Shown here: piece by piece, positions 30,139 through 40,855 of the stretch | Numbering within the stretch: the first letter of the stretch is position 1 | Layout: each line of letters begins with the position of its first letter | Assembly (NCBI RefSeq): GCF_024323335.1 | Contig: NC_066582.1 | Location: 182,622,973-182,686,972 of the forward strand | Source: Lathyrus oleraceus | Taxonomy: Eukaryota > Streptophyta > Magnoliopsida > Fabales > Fabaceae | Reading direction: 5' to 3' | Length of the DNA stretch: 64,000 bases | Program-made: the position numbers and the translations under genes | The notes under the pieces: generated by a model | What the model saw: the letters and a program-made list of their open reading frames with translations, nothing else | The model's database searches: none | What the model was told of the DNA's origin: nothing

Positions 30139-30326
30139 TTCGCATAATCGACTCCCGAACCCAAGATTTGGTTGCGAGACCTTGTCTTTTCCTTTCCTTC
30201 TCTTCAGGTTTACTTCGAGCGTTTCCTTTCCCTCCTTTGGGATAAATAACGCACGGTGGCGACTCTTCTGTCATTTTCTTTCTCGCCGGTTGTTTTTTCG
30301 CACACTGAATTTTTCAGGCTGCGACA

Positions 30327-30806
30327 GTTAGATCTCCTTAAAAAATAAGTAAATCTGGTTGTAATCCATGATTGAATGCGCCAGCTAATCAGATCTTCAA
30401 TCATACAAAGATTTCCATTAATTGTACAATCATAAAACACCAGACATTCACACTGAATGTTCTGTGTACAGGATGTCGTGACATCGGGTCTGACATCCTA
30501 GAAAAATCCTGCATAATCCAATAATTCCTTTTATAATTTCCAGCAGGTACAACCATATCAGATGCCATGACCTTGTGTATGTCATCTGAAACAATCCTGC
30601 ATGAACATGTCTTTCATTTAAGCTCCAACAGGTACATCCAATATCAGAAGCCATGGCATTGTATGTGGCATTCTGAAACAATCCTGCATGAACATGTTCT
30701 TGAACTCCAACAGGTACATAGGATGTCCCATGTTAAGACATCACACATAACATCTTGTGAACATTCTTTGTTTTACCAAAATTGCTGCCAACACTTAGAA
30801 TCAACA
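30327..30806 (-). repeat. SIRE LTR fragment, inverted (5' 480 bp)
   Basis: Reverse complement of 41745-42224, same length, with scattered substitutions. Its outer end reads TGTTGATTCTAAG (minus strand), the LTR start. The inner end is cut exactly where Ogre A begins. Next to the LTR start is CATGA (30807-30811), the complement of TCATG, half of the SIRE target duplication. Confidence 0.88.
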
Positions 30807-31074
30807 CATGAGATGTGATCATCAGTCTATAAACATAATAGTCTTCATGCTTTAATGTTATCCCACTTCACAATAAAGCTTGACTATGGATACTTTAAGA
30901 ATAATGTCCTTATGTTTAATGTGATCTCATGATTAAGTCATACTTGATACATTAAACGGACTAGCTATTCTAGGGACTTTATTAAACAAACATAATAAAG
31001 AAAAAGCCTTTTATTATTAATAAATAATTCGATACAAGTACCAAAAGTATTGGCCTCTAGGGCTTACACTAACA
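30807..31074 (-). repeat. Copia A LTR, 5' 268 bp
   Basis: Starts TGTTAGTGTAAGCCC (minus strand) after a purine stretch GTGGGAGAT, as expected for a 3' LTR. It matches the LTR of copia B at 60556-60823 and stops at the SIRE insertion point. The missing remainder of the LTR is found at 42922-43970 on the other strand. Confidence 0.87.
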
Positions 31075-31088
31075 ATCTCCCACTAGCA

Positions 31089-31508
31089 CTAGAGCCAATC
31101 AGGCATACCCCTAATGCCCATAGATATAGTATGGCCATCATGCTTCTGCTGCGCAAGAGGCTTTGTCAGTGGGTCAGCAATATTGTCAAGTGTAGGTACT
31201 CTGCATATTTTCACATCTCCTCTATCTATTACCTCTCGAATGAGGTGATAACGCCTAAGTATGTGTTTGGATCGTTGGTGAGATCTAGGCTCCTTAGCTT
31301 GTGCGATAGCACCATTGTTATCACAATAGAGACCAATGAGATCCACAATGCTAGGAATTATGCTAAGTTCACTAATGAACTTTTTGATCCAAAAAGCTTC
31401 CTTTGTTGCACTTGAGGAAGCAATATACTCGGCCTCGGTTGTAGAATCAGCAACTGTATCTTGCTTTGAACTTTTCCAGCTCACAGCGCCACCGTTTAAG
31501 CAAAACAC
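31089..31508 (-). pseudogene. Copia A RNase H domain
   Basis: Minus strand, 139 aa. AVSWKSSKQDTVADSTTEAEYIA carries the RNase H catalytic acidic residues, followed by LYCDNNGAIAQAKEP, HILRRYHLIREVIDRGDV and LDNIADPLTKPL. This is the C-terminal end of pol. It is separated from the RT by a stop or frame break between 31508 and 31545. Confidence 0.9.
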
Positions 31509-31544
31509 ATAACCAGATTACGATCTAAAGTCATCCTTATATGT

Positions 31545-32498
31545 CTAGAAGCTAGCATCGGTGTATCCAATTACAACAAACTCTTCCTGACCTCCATATA
31601 TCAAGAATGAGTCCTTAGTTCTTCTCAAATACTTAAGAATATTCTTGACAGCTACCCAATGGGCATCACCAAGATCAGATTGGTACCTACTCGTTGCACT
31701 TAAAGCATACGAGACATCTGGTCGAGTACATAACATGGCATACATGATAGATCCTATTGCAGATGCATAGGGATTCTTATTCATGCGATCCCTTTCTTCC
31801 TTAGTTGAAGGGGATTGTGTTTTTGATAGACACAGGCCATGTTGCATAGGTATGAATCTTTTCTTGTAATCATGCATATTAGAGCGTCTCAGCACTTTGT
31901 CTATGTACGTACTCTGACTTAGGCCAAGCAGTTTTTGTGATCTATCTCTATAGATTCTGATTCCTAATATATAGGCTGCTTCACCTAAGTCCTTCATAGA
32001 AAAGCATTTCCCCAACCAAGACTTTACTTGTTGCAGGGTAGGGACATCGTTTCCAATGAGTAATATGTCATCTACATATAATACCAGGAAAATGATCATG
32101 CTCCCACTAACCTTCTTGTAGACACAAGGCTCGTCTTCGTTCTTGATGAATCCATATTGTGTTACCGTTTCATCAAAACGAAGATTCCAGCTTCTGGAAG
32201 CTTGCTTCAATCCATAGATTGATCTTTGTAACTTACATATCTTTTGGGCTTCTTCTGGTATGTCAAATCCTTCAGGCTGTGTCATGTACACATCCTCAAG
32301 AAGACTCCCATTAAGGAAAGCAGTTTTGACATCCATCTGCCATATTTCATAATCATGATATGCAGCGATAGCAAGTAAAATCCGAACAGATTTAAGCATT
32401 GCAACTGGTGAAAAGGTTTCATCATAGTCAACCCCATGAATTTGTTTATATCCTTTTGCAACCATTCTTGCCTTATAGGTATGTACCTTACCATCCAT
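31545..32498 (-). pseudogene. Copia A reverse transcriptase
   Basis: Minus strand, 317 aa. Contains KARMVAKGYKQIHGVDYDET, FSPVAMLKSVRILLAIA, QMDVKTAFLNGSLLEDVYM, the catalytic LYVDDILLIGND, and SWLGKCFSMKDLGEA. It covers fingers, palm and thumb up to the start of RNase H (IGYTDASF). A stop after VGVNPIG at about 32526 separates it from the upstream linker. Confidence 0.9.
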
Positions 32499-32525
32499 GT
32501 CAGTCTTCTTTTTGAAGACCCACTT

Positions 32526-33265
32526 TCATCCTATAGGGTTAACTCCTACAGGAGGCTCTACCAAGGTCCAAACTTGGTCTGTGTACATGGAATCCATTTC
32601 AGATTTCATGGCTTCTAGCCACTTCTCAGACTCGAGAACATTTATGGCCTCTTGATAGGTCACAGGCTCATCTTGATCCATGAGTAATACATCACCTTGA
32701 TCAGTTATGAGATATCCATATCTCACAGGTATGTGACGTATCCTGCTTGACCTACGCTGGTCTTGTTCTAATTGAGCAGGTTGCTCTTCCACAACTACTT
32801 GTGTTTCTTGCTCTAATTCCTCCATAGGTGTATCGATGCTTTGTGATTCTTGAATTTCTTCAAGCTCTACTTTCCTCCCACTGATTCCTTTAGAAATAAA
32901 ATCCTTTTCTAGGAAAACTCCAGTTCGAGCAACAAACACTTTGCCCTCAGAAGGATTGTAGAAGTAATACCCTCTTGTTTCTTTAGGATACCCCACAAAT
33001 AAGCATTTGTCAGATTTGGGCTCAAGCTTAGTTGAAATTTGTCGTTTCACATAAACTTCGCAACCCCAAATCTTCATGTAAGACATATGTGGTTTCTTAC
33101 AATCCATATCTCATATGGTGTCTTCTCAACCTTTTTGGATGGAACATGGTTAAGTGTGTAAGCTGCTGTCAATAGTGCATGTCCCCAAAAGGAGTTTGGA
33201 AGATCGGCGTGACTCATCATGGATCGGACCATGTCTAATAGGGTTCGATTTCTTCTCTCAGACAC
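32526..33265 (-). pseudogene. Copia A integrase C-terminal part and INT-RT linker
   Basis: Two overlapping minus-strand frames, 33074-33265 (SERRNRTLLDMVRSMM, the integrase glutamate region, and FWGHALLTAAYTLN) and 32526-33107 (MSYMKIWGCEVYVKRQ, CLFVGYPKETRGYYFY, then an acidic linker). A small indel near 33090 separates them. The first residue in one frame (VRNHICLT) is the frameshifted counterpart of GKKPHMSYMK in copia B. Confidence 0.85.
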
Positions 33266-33403
33266 ACCATTCCATTGGGGTGTTCCAAGAGTAGTAAGTT
33301 GGGATAGGATCCCACACTCTTTCAGATGGTCATCAAACTCTAGGCTTAAATACTCACCACCTCGATCTGATCGAAGAGTTTTAATATTCTTACCTAGTTG
33401 GTT

Positions 33404-34420
33404 TTATACTTCATTCTTGAATTCCTTGAACTTTTCAAAGGACTTTGATTTGTGTTTCATTAAATACACATAACCATATCTACTGAAATCATCAGTAAAT
33501 GTGATGAAGTACTGGAAACCTCCTTTAGCTGGTATGTTCAGTGGTCCACATACATTACTATGTATGAGGGCCAAAAGATCATTAGCTCTTTCACCTTTTC
33601 CTGTGAATTGAGACTTTGTCATCTTTCCAATTAAACAAGATCTGCATGTCTCATATGATTCATAATCAAAAGAGTCCAAGAGTCCATCTTTATGGAGTTT
33701 GGAAATGCATTTCTCATTTATGTGGCTTAATCGACAATGCCAAAGGTAAGTTGGATTTAACTCATTAGGTTTCATCCTTTTAGTATTAATGTTATAAATA
33801 TGCATTTCAAGATCAAGGACATATAGTCCCTTGTTCATTTGTGCAGTAGCATAGAATATATCATTCAAATAAATTGAGCAACAATTGTTCTTTATTATAA
33901 GTGAAAAACCAAACTTGTCCAAACAAGAAACGAAAATAATATTCCTGCAAATTGCAGGTACATAATAACAGTTCTCTAACTGAATTATTAAACCACTAGT
34001 TAAAGTCAATACATAAGTTCCTACGGCTAAAGCAGCAACCTTTTCTCCATTGCCAACTCGTAGGTTGACTTCACCTTTTGCCAAATCTCTACTCCTTTTT
34101 AGTCTCTGCACATTGGTACAAATGTGAGAACCGCATCCAGTATCTAATACCCATGATGCAGAAGTAGATAAATTAATTTCAATAACAAAAATACCTGAAG
34201 TTGAAGTCTCTACTTCATTCTTCTTATCTTCCAAGTACTTTGGGCAGTTTCTTTTCCAGTGTCCGGTCTTACCGCAATGGAAGCAGGTGCCTTCTTTTGC
34301 TATGCCTCCACTAGGCTTCAAAGCAGCAATAGTGGGTTTGGGTTTGGCAACTTCCTTGCCTTTCCCTTTATCACCCTGCTTGGTGGGCCTTTTGTTCTGT
34401 CTCTTTCCATTTCCGATCAT
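33404..34420 (-). pseudogene. Copia A zinc knuckle, protease and integrase N-terminal part
   Basis: Minus strand, 338 aa. Zinc knuckle CFHCGKTGHWKRNC (CX2CX4HX4C, about residue 46), protease WVLDTGCGSHICTN (about residue 95), GAG-pre-integrase HCRLSHINEKCISKLH with CRSCLIGKM completing the HHCC, then the integrase core. The first core acidic residue is lost: IHSNVCGPL here, IHTDVCGPL in copia B. The frame ends at EFKNEV, in the middle of the core. Confidence 0.9.
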
Positions 34421-34450
34421 CAGAATGGACTTCCCTTTTGACTTCAGATT

Positions 34451-35047
34451 CTACTCAGCAGTTCTTAACATGGCTAGCAGTTCAGGAAGAGATTTGTCCA
34501 TATCATTCATATTGAAATTTAGGACAAATTGACTGAATCTATCTGGCAACGATTGCAAGATCAAATCAGTCGCAAGTTCCTTTCCGAGGGGAAAACCCAA
34601 CCTCTCAAGGTTTTCCACATACCCAATCATCTTGAGCACATGGGGACCTACAGGGGCTCCCTCGGCTAACTTGCCTTGAAAAAGGGCTTTTGAAACTTCA
34701 AACCTTGCATGCCTTGCTTGCTCTTGATAGAGCATCTTCAGGTGTTCGATCATATCGAACGCTGCCATGTTCTCATGTTGCTTTTGCAACTCTGAGTTCA
34801 TGGTAGCTAGCATGAGACAAGCAGTTTCATTGGCATCATCGACATGCTTCTTATAAGCATCTCTATCTTCCTTAGGTGCAAAACTAGGAGGTTCCTCTTC
34901 AGGAACAGGTTTCTCCAAGACATACAGCTTTTTATCATGTTTGAGGATAATCCTCAGATTTCTGTGTCAATCCAGAAAATTTGTCCCAGACAATTTTTTC
35001 TTGTCAAGGATTGATCGCAAAATGTTGTTAGAGGTGTTTGTTGTCAT
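34451..35047 (-). pseudogene. Copia A gag (two stops)
   Basis: The start ATG is at 35045-35047, by comparison with the intact copia B start (63931). The copia gag polyprotein (UBN2-type) includes NETACLMLATMNSELQKQHE, YQEQARHARFEVSKALFQGK, YVENLERLGFPLGKELATDL, LPDRFSQFVLNFNMN. A TGG to TGA change near 34966 and a CAG to TAG change at about 34451 (before NLKSKGKS) break it. Confidence 0.88.
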
Positions 35048-35156
35048 GGTAATCTACATGAAAATAATGAAAATATAAGTATCAATAACATATTTAATTA
35101 GGCCTTTAATTAAATATGCTCCCACTATTTTACTCAAAACAAATGACCCTCACCAT

Positions 35157-36300
35157 TTGATTCGGGGATCTGATGAAGACTCAAGTGATGGTGAAGTAAC
35201 CTTTGAAGAATTGGCCTCTACCTATAGAAAGTTGTGTCACAAAAGTGTTGAGTTGAGCAAACAGGTTGAAAACCAGAAGAAAGAAATAACTCAACTTGAG
35301 AATGAGAAGGTAGAATACTTGGAAACTATCTCCAATTTACAAACAGAAGCAGTAGTTCTGAATGCCAAGCTTGTTGAAAATCCACAAGCTGAAAGTCAGA
35401 AGATAGCACAACTGGAAAGATAGAAGGCAGACCATGTGAAAACCATCTCTAAGTTTAAAACTGAAGTCATGTTTCTAAATTCTAAACTATAAGAGATGAC
35501 CAAGTATGTAAGGATGTTAAGGAATGGATCTGACTCCTTAGACAAGATTCTCCAAACTAGACAAGTAACAGGAGACAAATCTGGCATTGGGTATAATGAC
35601 TCAAAGCCTGAGAGCAGTTACACTAGTGCCAAATCTCAAGCCAAACCTAAGTGCATCCATAATAAAAGTAAACCTGTGATGTCACATCATATGTTCCAAC
35701 ATCAGAGGAGAAAACAGCAGAAAGGGAAACACCAAAGATGGAGATGCCATCACTGTGGGAAATTTGGTCATCTGAAGCCGTTCTGCTATAAACTATATGG
35801 TTATCCTAGGCATACTCATCATCAGAATCACTATCAATCCAGACCCAAACAGCACAGGCCTATAATTAAGAAACAATGGATTCCTAAGACTAATGTTACT
35901 GGTCTGATAGCTCACATTCCCCTCAGAATCTCAGCCAAAGAAGAATGGTACTTTGATAGTGGATGTTCCAGACACATGACTGGAAACCAAGACCTGCTAA
36001 CTGATCTGCATCATCATACCATAAGCCATGTAACCTTTGGAGATGGAGCAAAAGGTGAAATCAATGGAACAGGTAAGCTTGATTGTCTTGGAGTTCCTAA
36101 ACTTGACAAGGTTCTACTAGTTAAGGGCTTGACTGCAAATCTAATAAGCATCGGTCAACTATGTGATCAAGGTCTGAATGTTAACTTCACCAAAACTGAA
36201 TGTCTAATCTTTGACAAAAATAGTGAAGTGATTATGAAAGGAATCAGGACCAAAGACAACTGCTACATGTGGAGCTCTCAAATGGATTATCCGTTAAAGT
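35157..36300 (+). pseudogene. SIRE gag C-terminus, zinc knuckle and protease
   Basis: Starts abruptly at EDSSDGEVTFEELASTYRKL and is interrupted by stops near 35423 and 35492. It has a heptad-rich coiled coil (KQVENQKKEITQLENEKVEY), a knuckle CHHCGKFGHLKPFC at about 35745, and protease WYFDSGCSRHMTGN at about 35946. Next is GAG-pre-integrase-type sequence (VLLVKGLTANLISIGQLCDQ). This is the RNA-binding end of gag plus the maturation protease; the capsid half is missing. Confidence 0.87.
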
Positions 36301-36911
36301 ATTGGATGAGTATAGATGCTCTCAAGAATGATGAAAAACAAGTCTGTGGGAAATGTCAGACAAAGATGTCACACCAGAAGCTCAGAGGAGAAAAGGTTAT
36401 GATGGCTCAAACAACTGAGAGGTTAGATCAAATAGGTGGACATATGACCAGTCATAGGCAGAATGGAACTATTAGGACTAGGCCACAGAGGACTTTATGT
36501 TTATCTCGAAGCAAAAAGGACAAGAACAATGTGGAGAAGATTGGAATGACACCTGCTTCTACACATGTGAAAGGTATAGAAGATGGAAGCAGTTGGGCTC
36601 AACTGGGTTGGATGAAACTATTGATGATTGCATACAATGTCACACACGATGTCATGACATTGTATTATGACAACCTGAATGCTGAAACTAGGTCCAAAAA
36701 TCAGACTCAGCACAGATGGAGAAAGTACTATTTTTGCTATTATCACTTGATTAGAAAATTCGTGGAAGACAAATTCAGAGGTCTAAAGCATGGACTGGAA
36801 CTAGCAGACAGGGTTGCAAGGAATTTGGGTGAAATTCAAATTGAATATGAGGGAGGAAAATTAGGGATTTGGACTCTTGTGAAATTATGGCAATTAAAGT
36901 GCCAAAAATAA
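36301..36911 (+). pseudogene. SIRE pol deletion scar with RNase H remnant
   Basis: The frame continues from protease but the sequence jumps from CGKCQTKMSHQKL (integrase zinc region) through unrecognised residues to YNVTHDVMTLYYDNLNA and RKYYFCYYHLIRKFVEDKF, a degenerate copy of the SIRE RNase H C-terminus, ending GGKLGIWTLVKL. The integrase core and whole reverse transcriptase, more than 2 kb, are absent. The frame is still open to 36911, so the deletion happened in frame or was followed by few changes. The element cannot encode its own replication enzymes. Confidence 0.75.
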
Positions 36912-38827
36912 AAGAAATAAAAATAGTGTCTGCCCTTTTAAAAGAAAGAGCCACATTAATGAAAAATCATTCCCTAGCATTGAAAATAGTATCTATTCCT
37001 TTAGCACACGCTACCTAAACACAACAATCTCCATTTCCATTCAACTTCTCATAGAAGCTCAGCTAGGGCAAAGAAACTTTTCTCAAAAGTCCTACAACAT
37101 GTCTCAACATCCATCATCATCTGGTTCAAAATCCTCTCACCATGCAAAGACTCCCTCCATGGAGTTTGTAGATGAAGACGTGATGGACGTTACTCCACTT
37201 TGCATGATACCAGGCGACACCCCAGGTCCCTCCTCCAAGGCTGGAGATAAGCAAGGTAATACCTCTGATAACTCCTCTCTTCCAAAAGACATGCATTATG
37301 CTGATCGTGCCATAAGGAACCTAGTCACTAGGATTCTAAGTGAAGGGCATGAAGTCAAAGGGGTTTCTAGCCCTCTGTCCAGAAGGGACCCCTCTTCTGA
37401 GGAGGAACCTCATGCTGATAAAGATGATGACTCATCTAGATCAGAAAAGGAAGTTGCTGCTGAAGGGCTATGCTCTCTAGGTAAAACCCTACCTAGCAAG
37501 AAACCAAATGTGTCTCAGGAAAAGGTTATTGACCTAGAGGAAGAAAGGTCTGAAGAAGAGGACGATCCTTTGGTTCATCTTGTAAAACCTAGTGTAGCTG
37601 AGAAACTGAGAACTAGGAAAGGGAAAAGTGTGGCTAAAATGAGAACAACAAGAGTGAAAAAGGCTGCTGGTGTAAGACCCTCAAAATCCTGGAGCAAAGT
37701 TGAGGTTGGGAAAAGGAAAGAAAAAGTCAGCTCTGACTCCGAGGAGGATGTCGAAGACGATGTCCTAGACATCTCCCCTGCAAAAAGGCAGGTTGTTCAG
37801 AAGTCTCCTGGCAAAGCTGTTGCTATGCACCTTGACAATATCTCCTTTCATTTAGAAGATGGTGCTACAAAATGGAAATTTGTCATTCAGAGGAGAGTAG
37901 CCGTTGAAAGAGAGCTTGGTAAAGAGGCTGTAGAGGTAAAGGAAGTAATTGATTTGATCAAAAATGCTGGACTAATGAAGACTGTGGCAGCTCTACCCCA
38001 ATGTTATGAGGGGTTGGTAAAAGAGTTTGTTGTTAATATCCCTGAGGATATTTATGAAAAGAGCAGCAGGGAGTTCTGCAAGGTGTTTGTAAGGGGAAAA
38101 TATGTGAAATTCTCACCAAGTATTATCAACAAGTTCCTAGGAAGAGGAACTGATGGAGGAGTGGACCTAAAGACCACAGACAATAAGGTCTATAGGGTTA
38201 TTACAGCTGGCCAAGTTAAGGAATGGCCTAGTAGGAATCACTTATCAGTTGGGAAGCTCACTGTTAAATATGCCATCTTACACAAGATTGGTTCAACTAA
38301 TTGGGTGCCTACTAATCATATCTCTACCATATCCATTAGTCTTGGAAGAATCATTCATGCAATTGGAACAAGGGTTAACTATGATTTTGGCAAGTTTATA
38401 TTTGATCAAACCATCAGACATGCCTCTACAAATGCTGTGAAGTTACCCATTTCCTTCCCATCCACTATTTGTGGGATTATCTTGAGTCAACACCCAGACA
38501 TTCTTAATACAAAGGACATGCCAAGCAGAAGAAAACCCCCTCTATCCATTCATTATAAGCTGTTTGAAGGAAGTCATGTAAATGATGTTGTCATGACATC
38601 TGCCAGAAGAGAGCCTGTATCTCAAGGAAGCTTAATTGATCAACTGAAAGATACCTGCAAGGAATTAGAGAATGGTATAAAGGTGGCTGTCATACCCCAA
38701 AATTTGCCCGTTGATATTACAAGGCATCTTTCAAGGCACTCCGACTTATTCTGCAAGGCGCTGATCTTAAAGGAACAAAAGCCCAACTCACAACGGACTC
38801 AATCCAAAATGGCCCAAACTAGCTCGC

Positions 38828-38953
38828 TCGCTAGGCGAGCAATTCCTTCGCCTAGCGAACCCCTCGTTATGACACTCGCCCCAGCGAAGCACCAGACCCA
38901 GTAAAAGCCCAAACTAGCTTGCTCGCTAGGCGAGCAACTCCTTCGCCTAGCGA
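38828..38953 (+). repeat. Paired 11-bp inverted repeats in solo LTR 2
   Basis: TCGCTAGGCGA and its complement TCGCCTAGCGA form a hairpin with a 9-nt loop at 38828-38858, and again at 38923-38953. Degenerate relatives follow near 39400-39460. Confidence 0.85.
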
Positions 38954-39013
38954 AGCTTGCGAATATCAGAGTTTCTGGGCTTCATTCTGAGCCCATTAGG
39001 TCATCACAATCAC

Positions 39014-39021
39014 TATAAATA
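39014..39021 (+). promoter_or_regulatory. Candidate TATA box in solo LTR 2
   Basis: TATAAATA about 330 bp into the LTR, in context ATCACTATAAATAGCC. Good match to plant TATA boxes and placed as a U3 promoter would be. Confidence 0.5.
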
Positions 39022-40482
39022 GCCAAGCTTCAGTCACGGAAAGGGGGACGAAAACGGAGAAAGGAGAGCCCTAGCAAGCAAACCCTGATACTCACTGGAG
39101 ACGAACCCTGAAGGAACTCGGCGGCACCAAGGTCTACCTCTGCCCAATTCAATCCAATTTGCCGATTCGAAGTCGCAATTCAGCTGCCAACAGGTTTACC
39201 TTGCTATTACTGCCTTATGTTCTTAATCTACATATGGCTTCATGATTAGATTTATGAAAATAGCTTAAGTTTGGCATGTGAACTTTAATATGTATCTGAA
39301 TACCTTAAATGATTAACCATATAATTGCGGTAATGAAAGCCATAAGGCATAAAATTGGTTGAAAATATACTGATATCAAAACCAGAATCCGCAGCCGCTC
39401 GCTAGCACATCGCTAAGCGAGCATGCAGCGAGCATTCGCTAAGCCTTCGCTAGGCGAGGCAGGGGCGAACGTGACAGTAGCCGACTTTTCTGTTCTGATT
39501 TTTTTATTCATGTTCTGTCATGCATCATTTACCCGACCTTATTTACTGTTGTGATCTTTTTTTTTCCCTTGTGGTGTAATCCTCGATTACACCCTGATTT
39601 GGTGTTCTGACATGTTTTGTTGAGTTTTGTAAAGGTTCACGTGCCTCAGGAGAGGATTGCTTGTTAGGTATCCCCCTTTATTTGTGGGGTACCCTTATGG
39701 AGATTCACCCTGAATTACTCAATTGATTTTAATGTACTAATTTTATGGCGAAGATCCACCCTAATGGCTTAATTGTTCTTAATGTATTGATTTTAATATG
39801 GACCTAATTACCTACTTGATTATGGCTACCTAATTAATTGTAAAACTTTGCCTTTAAATAAGTGATCTCGGACCTCTCTTTGTTACCCTACGATATTACG
39901 GTACTACGGTCATGTCCCGCGAATGTGGGGGATACACTTAGCAAAGACCCTTCGTTTAAATCATCATAGTCCCTCGCATGTTGCCTTTGTCCCTCGATGA
40001 CCCTTCGGTGAAGCCTACGGTTAAATGATGATCGCCCCTTCGAACGCTAAGGTATCCTCACAACTGTTGCCTTCAATGACCAATCGATGACCCTACGATG
40101 ACCCTTTTACATCCGAAGGATAAAACTGCTTACTTCTCAATAGTAAGGACAGTTTTACCCCCATAAGGATAGGAAATGCCCGGAAAGACCTCGGATGGGT
40201 ATAACTCTTAATTGCTTATTCACAATTTAAAACTACTTTTTACACCTTACACCTTTCGAAACCTCCATTAGAAAATCACCACTTGGCATACATTCGCACT
40301 AGAATCATTGCCGAGTTATATTTTTCTAAACGACTTTCAAAACTAAGCGAGATAGTCACTTTGTATATATTTATACAAGAATCATTACAAAGTTAAATTC
40401 TCCTTTTTTTCAAAACATTTCCTACACATTTCTTAAACACTCTTTCAAACTAGAAAACATAAATGATTGAGCAATTAAGAGC

Positions 40483-40523
40483 CCATGGATAACCATGGAT
40501 ACAAAGGGTGCTAACACCTTCCC
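40483..40523 (+). promoter_or_regulatory. Conserved LTR hairpin plus GGGTGC module (solo LTR 2)
   Basis: Hairpin CCATGG/ATAA/CCATGG (40483-40498), 7 nt, then GGGTGCTAACACCTTCCC (40506-40523). The stem differs on both arms from Ogre A and solo LTR 1. Confidence 0.6.
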
Positions 40524-40855
40524 TTTGTATAATGTACCTCCCGAACCTAAGAATCTAAATTAAGGTCTTTCCTGTTCTTTTCCACCTTTCCTTATGGGAT
40601 AAAAGAAAAGTCGGTGGCGACTCTTGCTAACCGCGACATTGCAATCAAAAACACATAAAGTCAGTTCACCGTATGACAGTGGCCAAGGCAAGAAAAGAAG
40701 CTTTGGAAGTTCTTCTTTGTAGCCTGGAAAAAGAGGAAATAGAGAAGGCTGGTAAGAATTTAGATGCAAAAGCACAACCCAGTGACAGCTCTGACAGCTC
40801 TGAAGGCTCTGAAGGTGAAGGTGAAGGTGAAGGTGATACTTCTTCCTCTGATTGA

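Larger units (their letters stand above)
1..30326 (+). mobile_element. Ogre A: giant Ty3/gypsy (Tat/Ogre-type) retrotransposon, 5' end outside window
   Basis: Two near-identical sequences (1-6306 and 24045-30326) flank a gypsy-type gag-pro-pol. The right copy starts TGTCATACCCCG directly after a purine-rich tract and ends GCGACA, and the left copy ends in the same GCGACA followed two bases later by a primer-binding-like sequence, so they are the LTR pair and not a segmental duplication. The 3' LTR is 7449 bp, so the 5' LTR should begin about 1.17 kb left of the window. Removing the nested solo LTR (6511-12197) leaves an element of roughly 26 kb, in the known Ogre range. Over the first 780 aligned LTR bases I count 9 substitutions (about 1.2%), so insertion is fairly recent. 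I see no extra ORF before gag, which typical Ogre elements have, so exact clade is uncertain. Confidence 0.9.
22878..30326 (+). repeat. Ogre A 3' LTR, complete, 7449 bp
   Basis: TGTCAT...GCGACA. First about 730 bp are ordinary Ogre LTR sequence rich in GTTGAC/GGTCAAC strings (23330-23530). Host gene fragments follow from about 23610 to 27484. The rest matches 3441-6306 of the 5' LTR. It is directly followed by inverted SIRE LTR sequence beginning GTTAG, the presumed target duplication. Confidence 0.92.
30807..35154 (-). mobile_element. Ty1/copia element A, minus strand, decayed
   Basis: The gene order gag-PR-INT-RT-RNase H on the minus strand is that of Ty1/copia. It closely resembles copia B (59435-64000). 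It has LTR sequence only at the RNase H end. At the gag end the leader stops about 35154, directly against SIRE gag sequence in opposite orientation, without an LTR or primer binding site. Several stops and frame breaks make it non-autonomous. I did not assign the lineage. Confidence 0.88.
38688..40678 (+). mobile_element. Solo LTR (Ogre/Tat-type, 1991 bp) inside env-like ORF
   Basis: Starts TGTCATACCCCAAAATTTGC and ends GTATGACA, flanked by GTGGC on both sides (38683-38687 and 40679-40683). Contains TATAAATA at 39014-39021, palindromic TCGCTAGGCGA hairpins, and the hairpin/GGGTGC module (40483-40523) with GGTGGCGACTC at 40613. No internal region, so it is a solo LTR. No gene recognised within. 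Confidence 0.94.
37099..40855 (+). pseudogene. SIRE env-like ORF split by a solo LTR
   Basis: ATG at 37099. The N-terminal 200 residues are Ser/Pro/acidic and low complexity, then a basic stretch, then a globular domain (AGLMKTVAALPQCYEGLVKE, SREFCKVFVRGKYVKFSP, KWVPTNHI-like NWVPTNHISTISISLGRI, FDQTIRHA) of the plant transposon/env-like protein type found after pol in SIRE elements. The first part ends at 38687 where a 1991-bp LTR begins. The frame resumes at 40684 after the duplicated GTGGC and ends in an acidic Ser/Glu/Gly tail with a stop at 40855. Apart from the insertion I see no stop. Homology to true viral envelopes is doubtful, and no clear signal peptide or membrane segment is visible. 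Confidence 0.8.

Noticed and set aside
1..30326. A 6.3 kb segmental duplication of a gene cluster (two copies about 24 kb apart)
   Set aside because: Copy borders coincide with LTR ends, a primer binding site and a polypurine tract, and a complete gag-pro-pol lies between. An LTR pair explains it better.
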